This document shows, piece after piece, positions 1-9,860 of a stretch of DNA of 64,000 bases; within the stretch, counting starts at the first letter, position 1, and each line of letters starts with the position of its first letter. This DNA comes from Castor canadensis (taxonomy: Eukaryota > Chordata > Mammalia > Rodentia > Castoridae). The translations under genes and the position numbers were made by a program. A model generated the notes under the pieces. That model was not told where the DNA came from, made no database searches, and saw only the letters and a list, made by a program, of their open reading frames with translations. The stretch is taken from the NCBI RefSeq assembly GCF_047511655.1, contig NC_133390.1, forward strand, positions 161,050,583 to 161,114,582, given 5' to 3'.

Positions 1-104
1 CCACCACTCCTGGCTTGTTTTTGAGACAGGGTTTTGCCAACGCCAGATTCTCCTGGCCATTATCTTCAGAACACTTATGATTTGTGTTTCTATGTTTATT
101 TTAT

Positions 105-222
105 TTATTTTTTACTTTTGAAGGGTCTGCTTTTTATTTTTTCTTTCTCCCCTCCCCCCTCTGTACTGCAGCTTGAATTTAGGGCCTCTTTCTTGCTAGG
201 TGAGTGCCTGACCTCTTGAGCC
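105..222 (-). mobile_element. degenerate ID-like SINE
   Basis: After a T-rich stretch, a diverged copy of the minus-strand ID-like unit is visible: a gtactg...cttgaattt...gggcctc core, then a block ending ACCTCTTGAGCC. Bases 1-60 look like a fragment of a B1-like monomer. Confidence 0.5.
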
Positions 223-394
223 TCCCTGCAGGAGGCACAGACTCCACTGATACATAAGTAGGAGTCGACTGCATAGGCCATTCTTTAAAAACATAAATGT
301 AATCACAAACTCTCCTGCTTAAGGCATTTCAACAGCTTCCCAATGCTGTTAGCATAACTCCATTCTCTTTACCATGGCCAATAAAGCCTATTGG

Positions 395-560
395 GAAGAC
401 TGTCTCTCTACCAGGCACTGTTCTAGGCTCTGGGGATATGCTGGTAGACATTACAAACTTAGTGTTAAGTGCTCTCATGGAGCCTGCAGTCTAGTCAATG
501 AGGCTGTGAATAAAGGAGAAGTCAAGCATCAACAGGCTGAGATATTTAACCATCTGAGGA
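395..560 (-). mobile_element. L2 LINE 3' fragment
   Basis: It has the order ACCAGGCACTGTTCTAGGCT, CTGGGGATATGCTGG, CTCATGGAGCCTGCAGTCTAG, which is the reverse complement of the well-known L2 3' end. It is old and truncated. Confidence 0.7.
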
Positions 561-731
561 GGAAGTAGGAGAGGGAGTAATGAGGAGAGACAGGCGTTAC
601 CTACTTGGAGGGGAGGATCTGGCACTTTGAGTAGTAAAAATAATATCTGTATAATTAGAGACATTTGACACGGGTTGGAGGCAGTGACTATAAATAAGAA
701 TGTGAAGGGCAATAGGCTTTTAAATAAAGGT

Positions 732-1166
732 TGTAAGGAAATATAGGCCCCAAAGTGACCACGTGGAGAGGAGTGATCTGGCCAAGAGATTCTTTATTGC
801 TGGGTGGGAGAGTAAGAGAGCAGAGAACCAAGAGAGAGAGGGAGAGAGGGGCAGGGGCTTAAGTACCCCTCAGTGGGACTCAGCATGATCTGATTGGTTA
901 GGATCTTATGGTTCATGCTGATTGGAGGTTGGGGCAGAAGGAGGATTCAGGCTAGACTTGAGGCAGGACTGTGACCCTGGGAGGCAGGACCGTGACCCTG
1001 GAAAACAGAAGCTTAAGGGTGCAGTAAGAACCGAAACCTATTGGCGCCATTATTGCCAACAGAGGTTTAGTCCCCTTTGAAGATGGAGCCTTATTTAAAA
1101 AGATCCAGACAAGATGCAATCTTTGATTCTCCCTCACTGATGGGTAACTTTCTCCTCCAAGAAACA
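732..1166 (-). mobile_element. probable solo LTR of an endogenous retrovirus
   Basis: Read on the minus strand, the segment starts TG near 1166 and ends CA near 732. It has two CCAATCAG boxes, a TA-rich ACTTAAG box and an AATAAA signal at 793-798 followed by an R/U5-like tail. A 21-base unit is tandemly repeated at 960-980 and 981-1001 with one mismatch, as in U3 enhancers. No internal viral genes are next to it. A clear target duplication is not visible, so the ends are tentative. Confidence 0.55.
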
Positions 1167-1170
1167 AGTT

Positions 1171-1396
1171 TTTTGGTTTTTTTTTTTTTTTTTGAACACT
1201 GAGGATTAAACTCAGGGTCTCTGGGGATTGAATTTAGGGTCTTATTCTACCACTTGAGCCACATCTCTAGTCATTTTGTTTTCAGTTTGTTTTTCAGATA
1301 GGGTCTTAGGCAAATTTTGCTGGTCTGGTCTGGACCCCATCCTTCTCTCTGCCACCAGAGTAGCTTGGATTACAGGCCTGAGTTACCATACCTGGA
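1171..1396 (-). mobile_element. composite SINE (ID-like plus B1-like)
   Basis: A poly-T run is followed by the minus-strand ID-like unit (attgaa...gggtct...ACCACTTGAGCCACATCTC) and then a B1-like monomer (AGATAGGGTCTTAGG ... AGTAGCTTGGATTACAGG), in the usual order for this repeat. Confidence 0.75.
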
Positions 1397-1536
1397 CGTC
1401 AGAAAACCTTTTTATAGCATTTGGTAGACCCAAGATCATCCAGTTCCCCCAGGCCCTGCATAGATGGATAGACACTCAGAGAAAGACACGTGATCACCAA
1501 TGGCTTCTCCTTTAGAACAAGTCACTTTCTAAGGTA

Positions 1537-1735
1537 GCATCAACCAATGGAAATATAAAGGGAACCACAAAGGACATTCTCATGTGTAATTTAAAAAATT
1601 TTCTATCAAGCACATTTACAAAATAAAAAGAAACGGTGAATTTAATTTTATAATACATTATCCAAAAATATCATTTCAACTCCAGTGTGTATTTTATTTA
1701 CGCTTATGGCACATCTCAATTTGGACTAGACATAG
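1537..1735 (+). mobile_element. hAT-Charlie-type nonautonomous DNA transposon
   Basis: It follows the old mammalian element that runs CCAATAGAAATATAATG ... TTTTCTAGTAGCCAC ... CACATCTCAATTCGGACTAG. This copy lacks the 3' terminal part. Three more copies occur in the window in the opposite orientation. Confidence 0.6.
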
Positions 1736-1954
1736 ATCTAGCGCTCGGTAATCGCATGTGCTAGTGCTGCAGTGCTGAGCCTCAATTTCTTTATTTGTGA
1801 AATGAGGATGAAATGATAAAACTGCCCATGTCGCTGGAAGGCTTCTAAAAGCACATGTGCAACACCCAGCACTCCGCCCTACACATAGGGGGCGCGCAGT
1901 AGATCTCGCTTCGTTTGGGTGCTTTGTCTCGCCTTATCGCTCTCCTCCAAGGCT

Positions 1955-1989
1955 CCGCCCCTTCCCCGCCCCCTTCAGGCTCCGGGCGG
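1955..1989 (+). promoter_or_regulatory. GC-box cluster (Sp1-type)
   Basis: Three GC boxes occur in 35 bases: CCGCCCC at 1955-1961, CCCCGCCCCC at 1964-1973 and GGGCGG at 1984-1989. They sit about 220-250 bases upstream of the CTNNBL1 start codon, inside the CpG island, as expected for Sp1/KLF binding. Actual binding cannot be judged from sequence. Confidence 0.6.
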
Positions 1990-2081
1990 AAGCAGTACTG
2001 TCATAAATGTGGCGCGCTTTGCGGTAGAGCTGCCTTTTACTTCAGTGTGGCTGCCTCTCCGGTCTCACGCACTTTTACCTC

Positions 2082-2086
2082 ATTGG
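2082..2086 (-). promoter_or_regulatory. inverted CCAAT box
   Basis: ATTGG on the + strand, in the context CTCATTGGCTCT, is an inverted CCAAT box of the NF-Y type. It lies 121 bases upstream of the ATG in a TATA-less CpG island, which is a common arrangement. Confidence 0.5.
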
Positions 2087-2206
2087 CTCTGAGGCACCGC
2101 TCGCGGAGCTTTACGGCAGTGTGGCTGGAGCGGCTGCTGAGTGGCCGGTGGTCTAGGCGTGAGTGGAAAGAAGCCGGAGTACCCAGTGTTGAGTTGGCCG
2201 GGAAGC

Positions 2207-2236
2207 ATGGATGTGGGAGAACTTCTCAGCTACCAG
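2207..2236 (+). CDS. CTNNBL1: CTNNBL1 exon 1, coding part (codons 1-10)
   Basis: The segment encodes MDVGELLSYQ, the conserved N-terminus of CTNNBL1. The ATG at 2207-2209 has A at -3 and G at +4, a good initiation context. The exon ends at CAG followed by GTAAGTG, a near-perfect U2-type donor, in phase 0. The decapeptide continues in frame into the basic segment of exon 2, confirming both the start and the junction. The 5' untranslated part precedes it in the CpG island, but its 5' end cannot be fixed. Reading on past the donor only gives a shadow frame in intron 1. Confidence 0.96.
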
Positions 2237-2598
2237 GTAAGTGGAGCAGGAAGGGCCGGGGATCTACCCCTTATCCGGGTAGGGGTCACAGGGCCAGAGT
2301 CCCTTCATCCCACCTGCACTCATTCCCGGGCCCCTTCATTTCTCATGTCACCCGGGGTTCCGGCCTCTGGTTTCACCTCACTCCCGGAAGCCTTCCTGGG
2401 CCTTTCGATTCGTTGCTTCTTTAAATCTGAGCCCCTTCACCTCCTCTCGCCGCACCCCGGGCCTGGCTCCCCTCGGCAACTCGAAGCCCCGGCCGCCCTG
2501 TGCTCACAGCCAGCCCCTGTCTGTTGTCTTCCTCCGCTCCCCGTCCCGTCGTGGAGTTTGAGGTGGTGGCGGCGGGACAACCCTGGTTTTTCTTGGAT

Positions 2599-2715
2599 TT
2601 GAGCTCCAGCTTCACCACTGACTGCGTGTGTGACTTTTGCACAAGTCATTTCCCTCCTCCCCGCGCCTCAGTTTTTGTATCTATAAAGTGGAAACAGTAA
2701 TAACTACCTAGGAGA
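2599..2715 (+). mobile_element. MIR SINE just inside intron 1
   Basis: It has the MIR order: tgactgcgtgtgtgacttttgcacaag shortened to a TGTGACTTTTG core, CCTCAGTTTTTGTATCTATA, AAGTGGAAACAGTAATAACT. It starts about 360 bases after the exon 1 donor. Confidence 0.75.
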
Positions 2716-3017
2716 ATTGTTTGACCACGGTTCCAGTTAATGGATGTGAAAGCTGATGGTAGAGTACAGGCAGCGGCGACCGTGTTAGCTGAGGTTAAGA
2801 TGTTTGGAATTGCAGTGTGGGACGGCCCCCGAGGGACCATCTTGGCCCTCGTGCTCAGGGGACTCCTAAGAAGAACCTGGCCCAGACGGCAGAAAGAACT
2901 TGACTGGGGTCATTCAACAAGTCAGAGCTGGGATCAGAGCTCAGGTGTCCTGGCTCCCAACCCAAAGTTGCCCCCCTCTTTTGGCTTCCTGGAAAGAGAC
3001 AGTAGGGCTGCTGTCTT

Positions 3018-3315
3018 GTCTGTCCATTCTGGTGGTCACTAGTCACATAGGGCATTCGAACGTGTGAGCTTTTGACTAGTCTGAGACTAGTCTGAGTTGA
3101 GGCATACTGTAAATGTAAAATCACACTGGAGTTTGAAGACTTAGTGTGAAAGAGTTTTTATATTGATTACATGGTCATCTTGATCATATCCGCTACATCA
3201 GATACTGATTATACTGATTAAATGATTGTACTTAGGGCAATGGGTGAAATAGAATACATTTTAAATCAATTTTACTTCTTTCTGTTGATATTTTAAAATG
3301 TGACTAGTAGAAAAA
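3018..3315 (-). mobile_element. hAT-Charlie-type nonautonomous DNA transposon
   Basis: It matches the reverse orientation of the same family as 1537-1735: GTGGTCACTAGTCACATAGG at the left, a central TATTGATTACATGGTCAT and GTGACTAGTAGAAAA at the right, where a SINE interrupts it. Confidence 0.6.
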
Positions 3316-3533
3316 TTTATTTATTTTTAATAGTATTGGGAATTGAACCCAGGGCCTTGTGCCTTCTATGCAAGTGCTCTACCACTTGAGCCGTGACCCT
3401 AGTCCTTTTGTTTGTATTTTGTTTTTGAGATAGAGTCTCACTGACTTTGCCTAGGCTGGCCTTGAACTCTTGAGCCTTTTATCTCCGCCTCCTGAGTAGC
3501 TGGGATTATAGATGTGCACCACCATGCCCAGCT
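3316..3533 (-). mobile_element. composite SINE (ID-like plus B1-like)
   Basis: The minus-strand ID-like unit (ATTGGGAATTGAACCCAGGG ... CTACCACTTGAGCCGTGACC) is followed by a B1-like monomer (GAGATAGAGTCTCACTG ... GTAGCTGGGATTATAG ... CACCACCATGCCCAGC). It is nearly full length. Confidence 0.85.
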
Positions 3534-3624
3534 GAAAATTTAAACTTTAATACATAAATTTCACATACAGATGGTCTTATATTTCTGTGGACTGCTCTGC
3601 AGTCAAGAATAGGTGATAAAGAGC

Positions 3625-3785
3625 CTTATGTCTGGAGCCCCAGGTTGCTTGAAATCAGTTTTGCTACTAACTGGCTGCTGCAACCTTAACAAATTTAACC
3701 ACTCTGTATCTTGGTTTCCTCCTGTGAATGGTGTCGATGATGGTACCTACTTCATAGAGCTGGTGTGAAGCTGTTGAGAAATATA
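3625..3785 (+). mobile_element. MIR SINE
   Basis: It has the MIR core and tail: TTTGCTACTAACTGGCTG, TGTATCTTGGTTTCCTCCTG, GATGGTACCTACTTCATAGAG, followed by GTGTGAAG. Confidence 0.75.
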
Positions 3786-4080
3786 AAGTGGTTAGACCAA
3801 TTCTTGTCAAAGAATAAACATGTATTAGCAATTATTTTTGTGCCACTCCCTCAGTCAATATATAGAAAACTGACCTTGGAGACTCCATACATGGTGGGAA
3901 AGAACTTGTATGTAATGGGGAAGTATGAGGCCGAGATAATTTTTGGTTTAAGACTATAATTGATGGTGAAATAAGAAAGGAAATGGGATGCTGTGTGTTG
4001 TTTGAGAGCTCTGGAATGGCTAGCCCATTGACTCAGACATAGAATAGCACTACTAGAAGAGATTTATTCTATGGTCATAA

Positions 4081-4215
4081 ATATTTATTGAGTATCTGCT
4101 GTGCATGGTATTGTGTCCACTGGGCATACAACATCAAATAAAACAGACAAGGCTCTTGCTTTTGTCTGCATGGCAAGTCTGATGGGAAGTCTCAATAAGT
4201 GAGTAAGCAAACAAG
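4081..4215 (-). mobile_element. L2 LINE 3' end (first piece)
   Basis: ATTTATTGAGTATCTGCTGTG, a diverged tgtccactgggcataca block and AAACAGACAAGGCTCTTGC match the reverse complement of L2. The same L2 seems to continue at 4430-4483 and 4787-5110, after later insertions. Confidence 0.7.
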
Positions 4216-4228
4216 AAAGTAACTTGTA

Positions 4229-4424
4229 ACTGGCAATTATGGTGCACAATTGTAATCCCAGGTACTTGGGAGGTGGAGGTAGGAGGATCTTGGTCAGAGG
4301 CCAGCCCTGGTAAAAGCGTGAAATCCTATTTAAAAACCATCTAGAAGCAAAAAGGACTGGGGGTGTGACTCAAGTGGTAGAGGCCCTGAGTTCAATATCC
4401 AGTACTGCCAAAAAAGAAAAAAAT
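4229..4424 (+). mobile_element. composite SINE inserted in L2
   Basis: The B1-like part (GTAATCCCAGGTACTTGGGA ... GCCAGCCCTGG) is followed by an ID-like tail (GGGGGTGTGACTCAAGTGG ... CCCTGAGTTCAATATCCAGT) and a short A-rich end. Confidence 0.8.
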
Positions 4425-4483
4425 TCAGTTGTAATAGGTATGATGAAGGAAATATGGCAGGTTATCCTGTGTGATTTGGGATG

Positions 4484-4786
4484 GTGGCTAGTAGGCCAGT
4501 GTGATGATTGAACGCCTGAAATGTGGCTGGTTTGCATTGAGCTCTTGTGTATGTGCAGAATACACTCTGGATTGCAAAGGTTTAGTATGAAAAACTGAAA
4601 GTGAAATATCTTAATTTTTTTATTGATTACATGTCAAAATGGTAATATTTAAGATATATTGGATTAAAGAAAAAATATTTTTATAATTAATAACACCCTT
4701 AAACTTTATTAGCGTGTCTACTAGAAAATTAAAAATTACATGTGCGGTTATTTGTGGCTTTCGTTATGTTTCTACTGGACAGTAGT
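4484..4786 (-). mobile_element. hAT-Charlie-type nonautonomous DNA transposon
   Basis: It has the same order as 3018-3315: TGAAATGTGGCTGG, a TTAGTATGAAAAACTGAAAG centre, TTGATTACATGTCAAAATGG, CTACTAGAAAATTAAAAATT, and a terminal TTTCTACTGGACAGTA. It is nearly full length and inserted within an L2. Confidence 0.65.
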
Positions 4787-5110
4787 GGAGCAGGAGAAGA
4801 GGACAGGACCTACATAATGTGGTCAGGGAAGGAGTCTGAGAGCAGATGTAAGTGGACTGAAGTTTGAGAAGGAGCCAGCCATGTGAAAGGAGTGGAATGA
4901 TGGAGGCAGAGAGCAGCAGGATAGGCACAGGCAGGGCTGGCAAGGCCTGATAGAGGAATAGAAAGGGGAACTATGGAGCCAGAGCGTGGAGAGTGAGCAG
5001 GGGAATGGGAGGCGATGAAGCTGGAGACCAAGGCAGCTGACAGCACATGTCAGACTTCCTTGTGGACCATGATAAGGAGTTTGAATTTTGTTTGGAGAGG
5101 TGATAAATAT
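4787..5110 (-). mobile_element. L2 LINE (continuation)
   Basis: A purine-rich region with the L2 reverse-strand phrases GTGGTCAGGGAAGG and GACCATGATAAGGAGTTTG. It is the likely continuation of the L2 at 4081-4215 across two insertions. Confidence 0.5.
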
Positions 5111-5489
5111 TTCTTCACTCAGCCTACTTGTTAACAGTTAAAAGTGAACCCTAGTCTGTTAAAGGGATTTAACTGAGGTTGTAGGGCAAGGTACTAGCTG
5201 ATTTAAAACCAAAATCCTAATCTCCTTATTTCCAGTTCTGTTGATTCCCCACATACACTATTCATGTGCTTTCCTTCCAGTAAAATCCATGTCCACTGCT
5301 ATTCCTAAACTGGAGTCAAGTCCATAATCATCAAATGCACCCATCCCTTTGGAACACCACAGGGACCAGATGCGTTTATGGATGTGAAAACTCTGAGCCA
5401 CAATAACGTTCTGTAGACATGAAAGGTGAATTCCTTATCTGCATCTCTAAATCCTTGTAACAACCCTGTGAGGAGGGAACTGTTTTTTA

Positions 5490-5650
5490 TCCCTTTTGTT
5501 CAGAGAAGGAAACTAAGATACTAAAAAGTACCTGTCTGAAGGCACCTAGCTAGCTAGTGGCAAGGCTAGAGTACTCATGCAGTCTTATTCTGCGGCTGGA
5601 GCTCCTGGTCACTGTGCTGTTCTGCCTGTCTACTGTGCCAGGCAAAGCGC
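5490..5650 (-). mobile_element. MIR SINE
   Basis: It reads as reverse MIR: GAGAAGGAAACTAAGATAC, GGCACCTAGCTAGCTAGTGG, then a diverged block ending in CTGCCTGTC. Confidence 0.6.
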
Positions 5651-5654
5651 TTGC

Positions 5655-5805
5655 AGATAAGTTATCACATGTACTTCTCAGATGCCCTCTAAGGTAGGTG
5701 GCTTGCGTACTTTATGGAAAAGGAAACTGAAGCCTGAGAGGAAAAAGTTGCCTGCCCTAAGTCAAGCAGCCAGCAAGGAACAGAGTCAGAACTAAAGCCA
5801 ACTGA
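5655..5805 (-). mobile_element. MIR SINE
   Basis: It reads as reverse MIR: GGAAAAGGAAACTGAAGCC, AAGTCAAGCAGCCAGCAAGG, CAGAGTCAGAACTAAAGCC. It is directly next to another MIR. Confidence 0.6.
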
Positions 5806-5838
5806 ACACCCACATGAGTTTTCCACTTTGTTTTCAGA

Positions 5839-5957
5839 TTTTATTTTATTTGTTATTTACTTATTTTGAGGGTTTTTTTTGAGACAGGAACTCTCTTTGT
5901 AGCACAGCGTGGCCTGGAATTCACCATCCTCTTGCCGCAGCCTCCCAAGTGCTTGAC
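5839..5957 (-). mobile_element. B1-like SINE monomer with target duplication
   Basis: A reverse B1-like monomer (GAGACAGGAACTCTC ... GCGTGGCCTGGAATTCACC ... CCTCCCAAGTGCTTG) with a T/A-rich tail. It is flanked by a perfect 11-base duplication, TTGTTTTCAGA, at 5828-5838 and 5958-5968, showing insertion by retrotransposition. Confidence 0.85.
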
Positions 5958-5986
5958 TTGTTTTCAGACTTAAAAAATCTTTTAAA

Positions 5987-6076
5987 ATTGGGGCAGTGAG
6001 GGCATGGCTCAAGTGGTAAAGCAACTGCCTAGCAAGCATGAGGCTCTGAGTTCAAACTCCAGTGCCACCAAAAAAG
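5987..6076 (+). mobile_element. ID-like SINE
   Basis: GGGCATGGCTCAAGTGGTAA ... GCCTAGCAAGCATGAGGCTC ... AGTTCAAACTCCAGTGCC followed by an A-run. The A-box and B-box-like parts of the tRNA-derived promoter are recognisable. Confidence 0.85.
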
Positions 6077-6396
6077 CTGAGTACCTGTGGTTCACACCTG
6101 TAATCCTACCTATTTGGGAGTCTGAGATTGGGAGGATCATGGTTTGAAGCCAGTTTATGCAAAAAAGTTTGTGAAACAGGAAAAATCTGGGTGTGGTGGT
6201 ATGCACATGTCATCCCAGCGATGGTGGAAAGCATAAAATAGGATCATGGTCCAAGCCAACCTGGGCAAAAAGTGAGACCCTATCTCTAAAATAACCTCAG
6301 CAGAAAGAGGTGGAGGAGTGGCTCAAGTTGTAAAGTGCCTATCTAGGAAGCACACTGAGTTCAAAGTCCAGTACTGCCAAGAAAAAAAAGAAAAGT
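6077..6396 (+). mobile_element. composite SINE (two B1-like monomers plus ID-like tail)
   Basis: Two B1-like units (TTCACACCTGTAATCCTACC ... and GGGTGTGGTGGTATGCACAT ...) are followed by an ID-like tail (GTGGCTCAAGTTGTAAAGTG ... AGTTCAAAGTCCAGTACTGC) and an A-rich end. Confidence 0.8.
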
Positions 6397-6522
6397 AGTA
6401 CACATGTGGAGGAACGCATAAATCTTAAGTGCCATTGGCTCTAGTTGTGTTTTACAAAGTAGATGCACTCTGACCCCTGAAGTTCACTTCTTGGGAACAT
6501 GAGGGAGTGAAGTCTGATTTGA

Positions 6523-6645
6523 ACATCTGCACCTCCAGAGTTTGTTTCAGCAAGTCTTCTGTGGGACCTTAGATTTTGCATTTCTAATCAGGTCCCAGAT
6601 GATGCCAAAGCCACTGCTCCAGGGACTGTATTTTGAGATCCCTGG
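6523..6645 (+). mobile_element. MER5-like hAT-Charlie MITE
   Basis: The phrases ATTTTGCATTTCTAATCAGG, TCCCAGATGATGCCAAAGCC and TCCAGGGACTGTATTTTGAG follow the 3' half of MER5A-type elements. Confidence 0.65.
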
Positions 6646-6919
6646 TCTAGAATGGTCTACATTTCTTTTAAACTTTTCCCCAGTGGCGGCATCATCCCTT
6701 TTCATGGGATCTGGTTTGCAGATTTTTCATCTCAAGTTATACCTTTCCCTGCCATTCAGGCTTTTGAGAGCAAATCATTTAATCTTTCTGGGCCTCAATT
6801 TCTTCATATGCCTAATGAGGGGATTAAGTAAGATTCTTTCTGACGTCCCTTATAGTGCTAAAATTCTGTGGTACTAATTATTTAGGCCAAGGGCTCCAGA
6901 GATTCCAAGGGATAAAAAA

Positions 6920-7110
6920 AGCTTGATGTAGTAGAAGGAATCAGGGCTGAAAATCTGGGAGATTTGGGTTTTAATCCCACCTTTATCATTACTTATCTGG
7001 GTGACTTAGGAAAAGTCACCTCCTTTCTCTGTTCATTTTTGTCATCATTTGTAAAATGAAGAGTTTGAGCTATATGACTTAGGGTTCTTTCCATTCCTAA
7101 AATTCAGGGA
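6920..7110 (+). mobile_element. MIR SINE
   Basis: The MIR parts visible are GATTTGGGTTTTAATCCCACC, ATCTGGGTGACTTAGGAAAA and TCATCATTTGTAAAATGAAG. Confidence 0.7.
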
Positions 7111-7874
7111 CTAAGGTGAGCAAGGAAAAATATCAGAGTATCAAGAATGTTTATTAAAACTATTTAACATTTTTTGTGTGCTTATTAAGTTTCCTTTTTG
7201 GGGGCAACTTGGTGGGAAGATTCCAATTTTCTGCTAAGATTGGTTCTAGTAATTGGCACAAAGTGCCTGAGTATATGCCTTGTATCCTTGACATATGTTA
7301 ACTATTCATTTGAGAAGACAGGAGAATTACAATGTGGACAGGAGATGGTAGAAAAAGTCTTAAAGAGGAAACCAGTTATGTTCCCAATATGGAAATGTAC
7401 TTTTTTGATGCCTTCAGGCTTAGACATGTCATCAAGAAGTGTGCCCGGCAGTTGCTTGGCTGAGAAGTTTCTGCTTCATAGGCACGCATCTGAACTCTAG
7501 GGCACTCTCATTAATACTAATTCTACAGATGTCGGAGAAAAGTTCCTACCTCCGAAGTTTTGCAATAAAGAATTCACATCTAGTGCAGCTTGGCTCAGTG
7601 GGAATGACTTGCTTTGTGACACGAAAGGTATTCTCTTTGAGGCAGATTGGGGTCAGGGACCCTCAGTTTTGGCAGTATTGCTGACACCCACTCCTCCTGT
7701 CACCTGTCTGTAGTATCATAGCATTTCCTTGGAATGAAGGAGCTTCTAGGAATCTCTAATCTTGCTTCTTTCTCCCTCTCGTTTCTTTCTTTTGAAATAA
7801 AAAATTTTAATGATAATAGACTGTCAGGAACAGTATTAGGGAAAGTATTTGAGAAGAGGAAAACTGCTACCCTT

Positions 7875-8140
7875 ATCCAATAATTTATTTGGTTTTTTTT
7901 GTATTTCCACAGTATGTATTTTGCATGGCTGTGACCATTGCATATATACTGTTTTGTGTTCTGTTTTTAATTTAACAGTGCCAGAAATATTTTGTTTCTA
8001 CATTGGGGTTTTTAACATTTGCAGACTTTTTTGCTTGAGTAGTACGCCATTTTTCCCTAAATTATTTCTTTGTAATTGGATATTTAGGTGGCTTACAGAT
8101 TTTTTTTCTTGGAGATAATATTGTGGTGAACTTCTTTGTT
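7875..8140 (-). mobile_element. old L1 LINE fragment
   Basis: TATACTGTTTTGTGTTCTG, ACATTGGGGTTTTTAACATT and GGATATTTAGGTGGCTTACAG resemble the reverse orientation of the 3' ORF2 region of old mammalian L1. It is strongly diverged. Confidence 0.5.
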
Positions 8141-8177
8141 CATGTGGCATTTTTCCCTCTCCCATCTGTCATTCATA

Positions 8178-8560
8178 ATTACCCTGTGCTATCTCCTGTG
8201 CTAAGTATTGGGTACTAAAAATTATTAACACATGATCCTGGGCCTTAAAGAATTCATAATGTGAGGAGTGAGACAGGCATTAAACAACTTACTGTATGAA
8301 TAAAAGCATTTTAGGAGCACAATGGAAGGAATGCCCAGAGATTGGGTGGGTTTGGTTTGGTCATTGAGGAAAAGGGAGATGACATTGGAATCCTGTCCTT
8401 GATGAATGGCTAGGAATTATGAGTGACAAAGGAGGCCGGGGATTACTGTTGACTGAGATTAGTAAGAGCAAAAGCCTGGAGGGTGGTGTTCAGGGTGCTG
8501 GGCGAGTGGAGGAAAGTGGCAGGAGATGGCGAGGTTGTCTTAGCTTCAGAGTATGTAGTG
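8178..8560 (-). mobile_element. L2 LINE fragment
   Basis: A diverged TGTGCTAAGTATTGGGTAC start, GGAATGCCCAGAG, GACAAAGGAGG and AGTAAGAGCAAAAGCCTGG give the order of a reverse L2. The open frame here (8419-8679) is therefore repeat-derived. Confidence 0.55.
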
Positions 8561-9489
8561 TTCATATGGAGCCAATCTCTTGTCAGTTTACAGTGCTATT
8601 AACCATGTGTGTTCCAAATTTTTCTGCAATCTTGATAGTACTAGTGTTCATAATTTATTTTTTCCCATTAATCTTGTAGGTATATAAAATGTTAGTTCAA
8701 AGTTACATAATAAGCATATTCTTCTTGTCTGTTTATCATTTATATTTCTTGTTATCTGCCTTTTTCTTTTAAGGTTGTAGTTTGAAATTGAATTTTTTGG
8801 TTGCATTTTTGTTATTGTCTGTGTAAGATACATTATTGAAAGCCTACATACCTGTACTCAAATGTATCTTTCATTCTATGGTGGTTACCTTATAACCCTA
8901 AGAATATTATTCTAATCTTGATGCCATTTTGTGGCATTGTGAAATAGGCTTCTTTATGCATGAAAGTTTAGTACTTTCCAAAGCAAAGTTACCTTTGCTG
9001 GCAGTATGGCTATAAATAACACATGAAGAGTGATTCTTCTCGACACTCCCATTTCAGCGCGTTTTTCATCTCTTGAGTGATATTTTTTTCCTCTTAAGCT
9101 CATTTTTTTCCTTTGCAACCTTCTTATCCTCTCTTGCCTCTGGCTCATTCTTCTCACACCATGCACAGTATGTTTATTGCCTTCTTGCACACCTTCTGTA
9201 AACTTAGAGGAAGTGAGCAGCATGTCTTACCCATAATCGATGTCTAATAATGGCAGTTTTGTGATGTAGTGAATGAACCAGTACATGCTTTCAGATATGC
9301 TCTGCTGCTTTCCCTTTTGGAAGGCATTTGCTCTGCTACGTTGTTTGCTTGCTCTTGTTTTCATGGTAGACTTCAAAAATGTTTGATTCAAAACTGCTAT
9401 ATCAGCTTCTGAATTATTTTCATTTTCTTATTATCATATCTTGTTACTCCTACCATAGATAATAAATTCTTTGTTTTTAAAGGTTTTCA

Positions 9490-9860
9490 TTGTTAATTAA
9501 TTTTAAACAGAGAATATTTATAAAGATAGCAGAGTTGCCATCTATTATTCTGGCTTCCCCTAAAGGGAATGTCTTATGTAACCATAGTACAATGATCAAA
9601 ATCAGGAAACTATTACGTTCATTATTAGTATTATTACCATAATATTAATAATTAAACTGCAGGCACAATCCAGACAGATGTCAACAGCTTGCTCACTAAT
9701 GGTCCATTTTCTCTTTTAGGATCTTGTGTAGGATCCTACATTGCATTTAATTGTCACAGCTTCTTTAATCTTCCTTCCCTTCCATTGTTTAAAGAGTGCT
9801 GGTCAGTCGTTTTACAGAATCTCTGAGACCTCCATTGTTGAAGGTTGCCAATGCCCTCTT
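9490..9860. mobile_element. ancient LINE-like repeat
   Basis: The phrases CATAGTACAATGATCAAAATC, GGATCCTACATTGCATTTAA and AGTGCTGGTCAGTCGTTTTAC recur in old mammalian interspersed repeats that I associate with L1. The family and orientation are uncertain. Confidence 0.4.

Larger units (their letters stand above)
1875..2580 (+). promoter_or_regulatory. CTNNBL1: CpG island and promoter of CTNNBL1
   Basis: This stretch is GC-rich and dense in CpG, unlike the AT-rich repeat-laden flanks. It surrounds exon 1. GC boxes lie at 1955-1961, 1964-1973 and 1984-1989, an inverted CCAAT box (ATTGG) at 2082-2086, and an ETS-like GGAA core at 1988-1991. No TATA box is visible at a suitable position. This is the pattern of a broadly expressed housekeeping promoter. 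If the CCAAT box sits at its usual 60-100 bases upstream, transcription would start around 2140-2180, shortly before the ATG at 2207; that position is inference. Confidence 0.8.

Noticed and set aside
1915-2424. 169-codon + frame across the CpG island
   Set aside because: It is GC-rich sequence with few stop codons by composition. It crosses the exon 1 donor in a different frame from CTNNBL1 and has no family resemblance.
2141-2602. 153-codon + frame running through exon 1
   Set aside because: It contains the true CTNNBL1 start in frame, but beyond 2236 it reads intron sequence. The real protein continues in exon 2.
5987-6076. tRNA gene suggested by A-box and B-box-like motifs
   Set aside because: These and similar sites are ID-like SINEs with A-rich tails. 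They do not fold into a proper cloverleaf with an intact acceptor stem.
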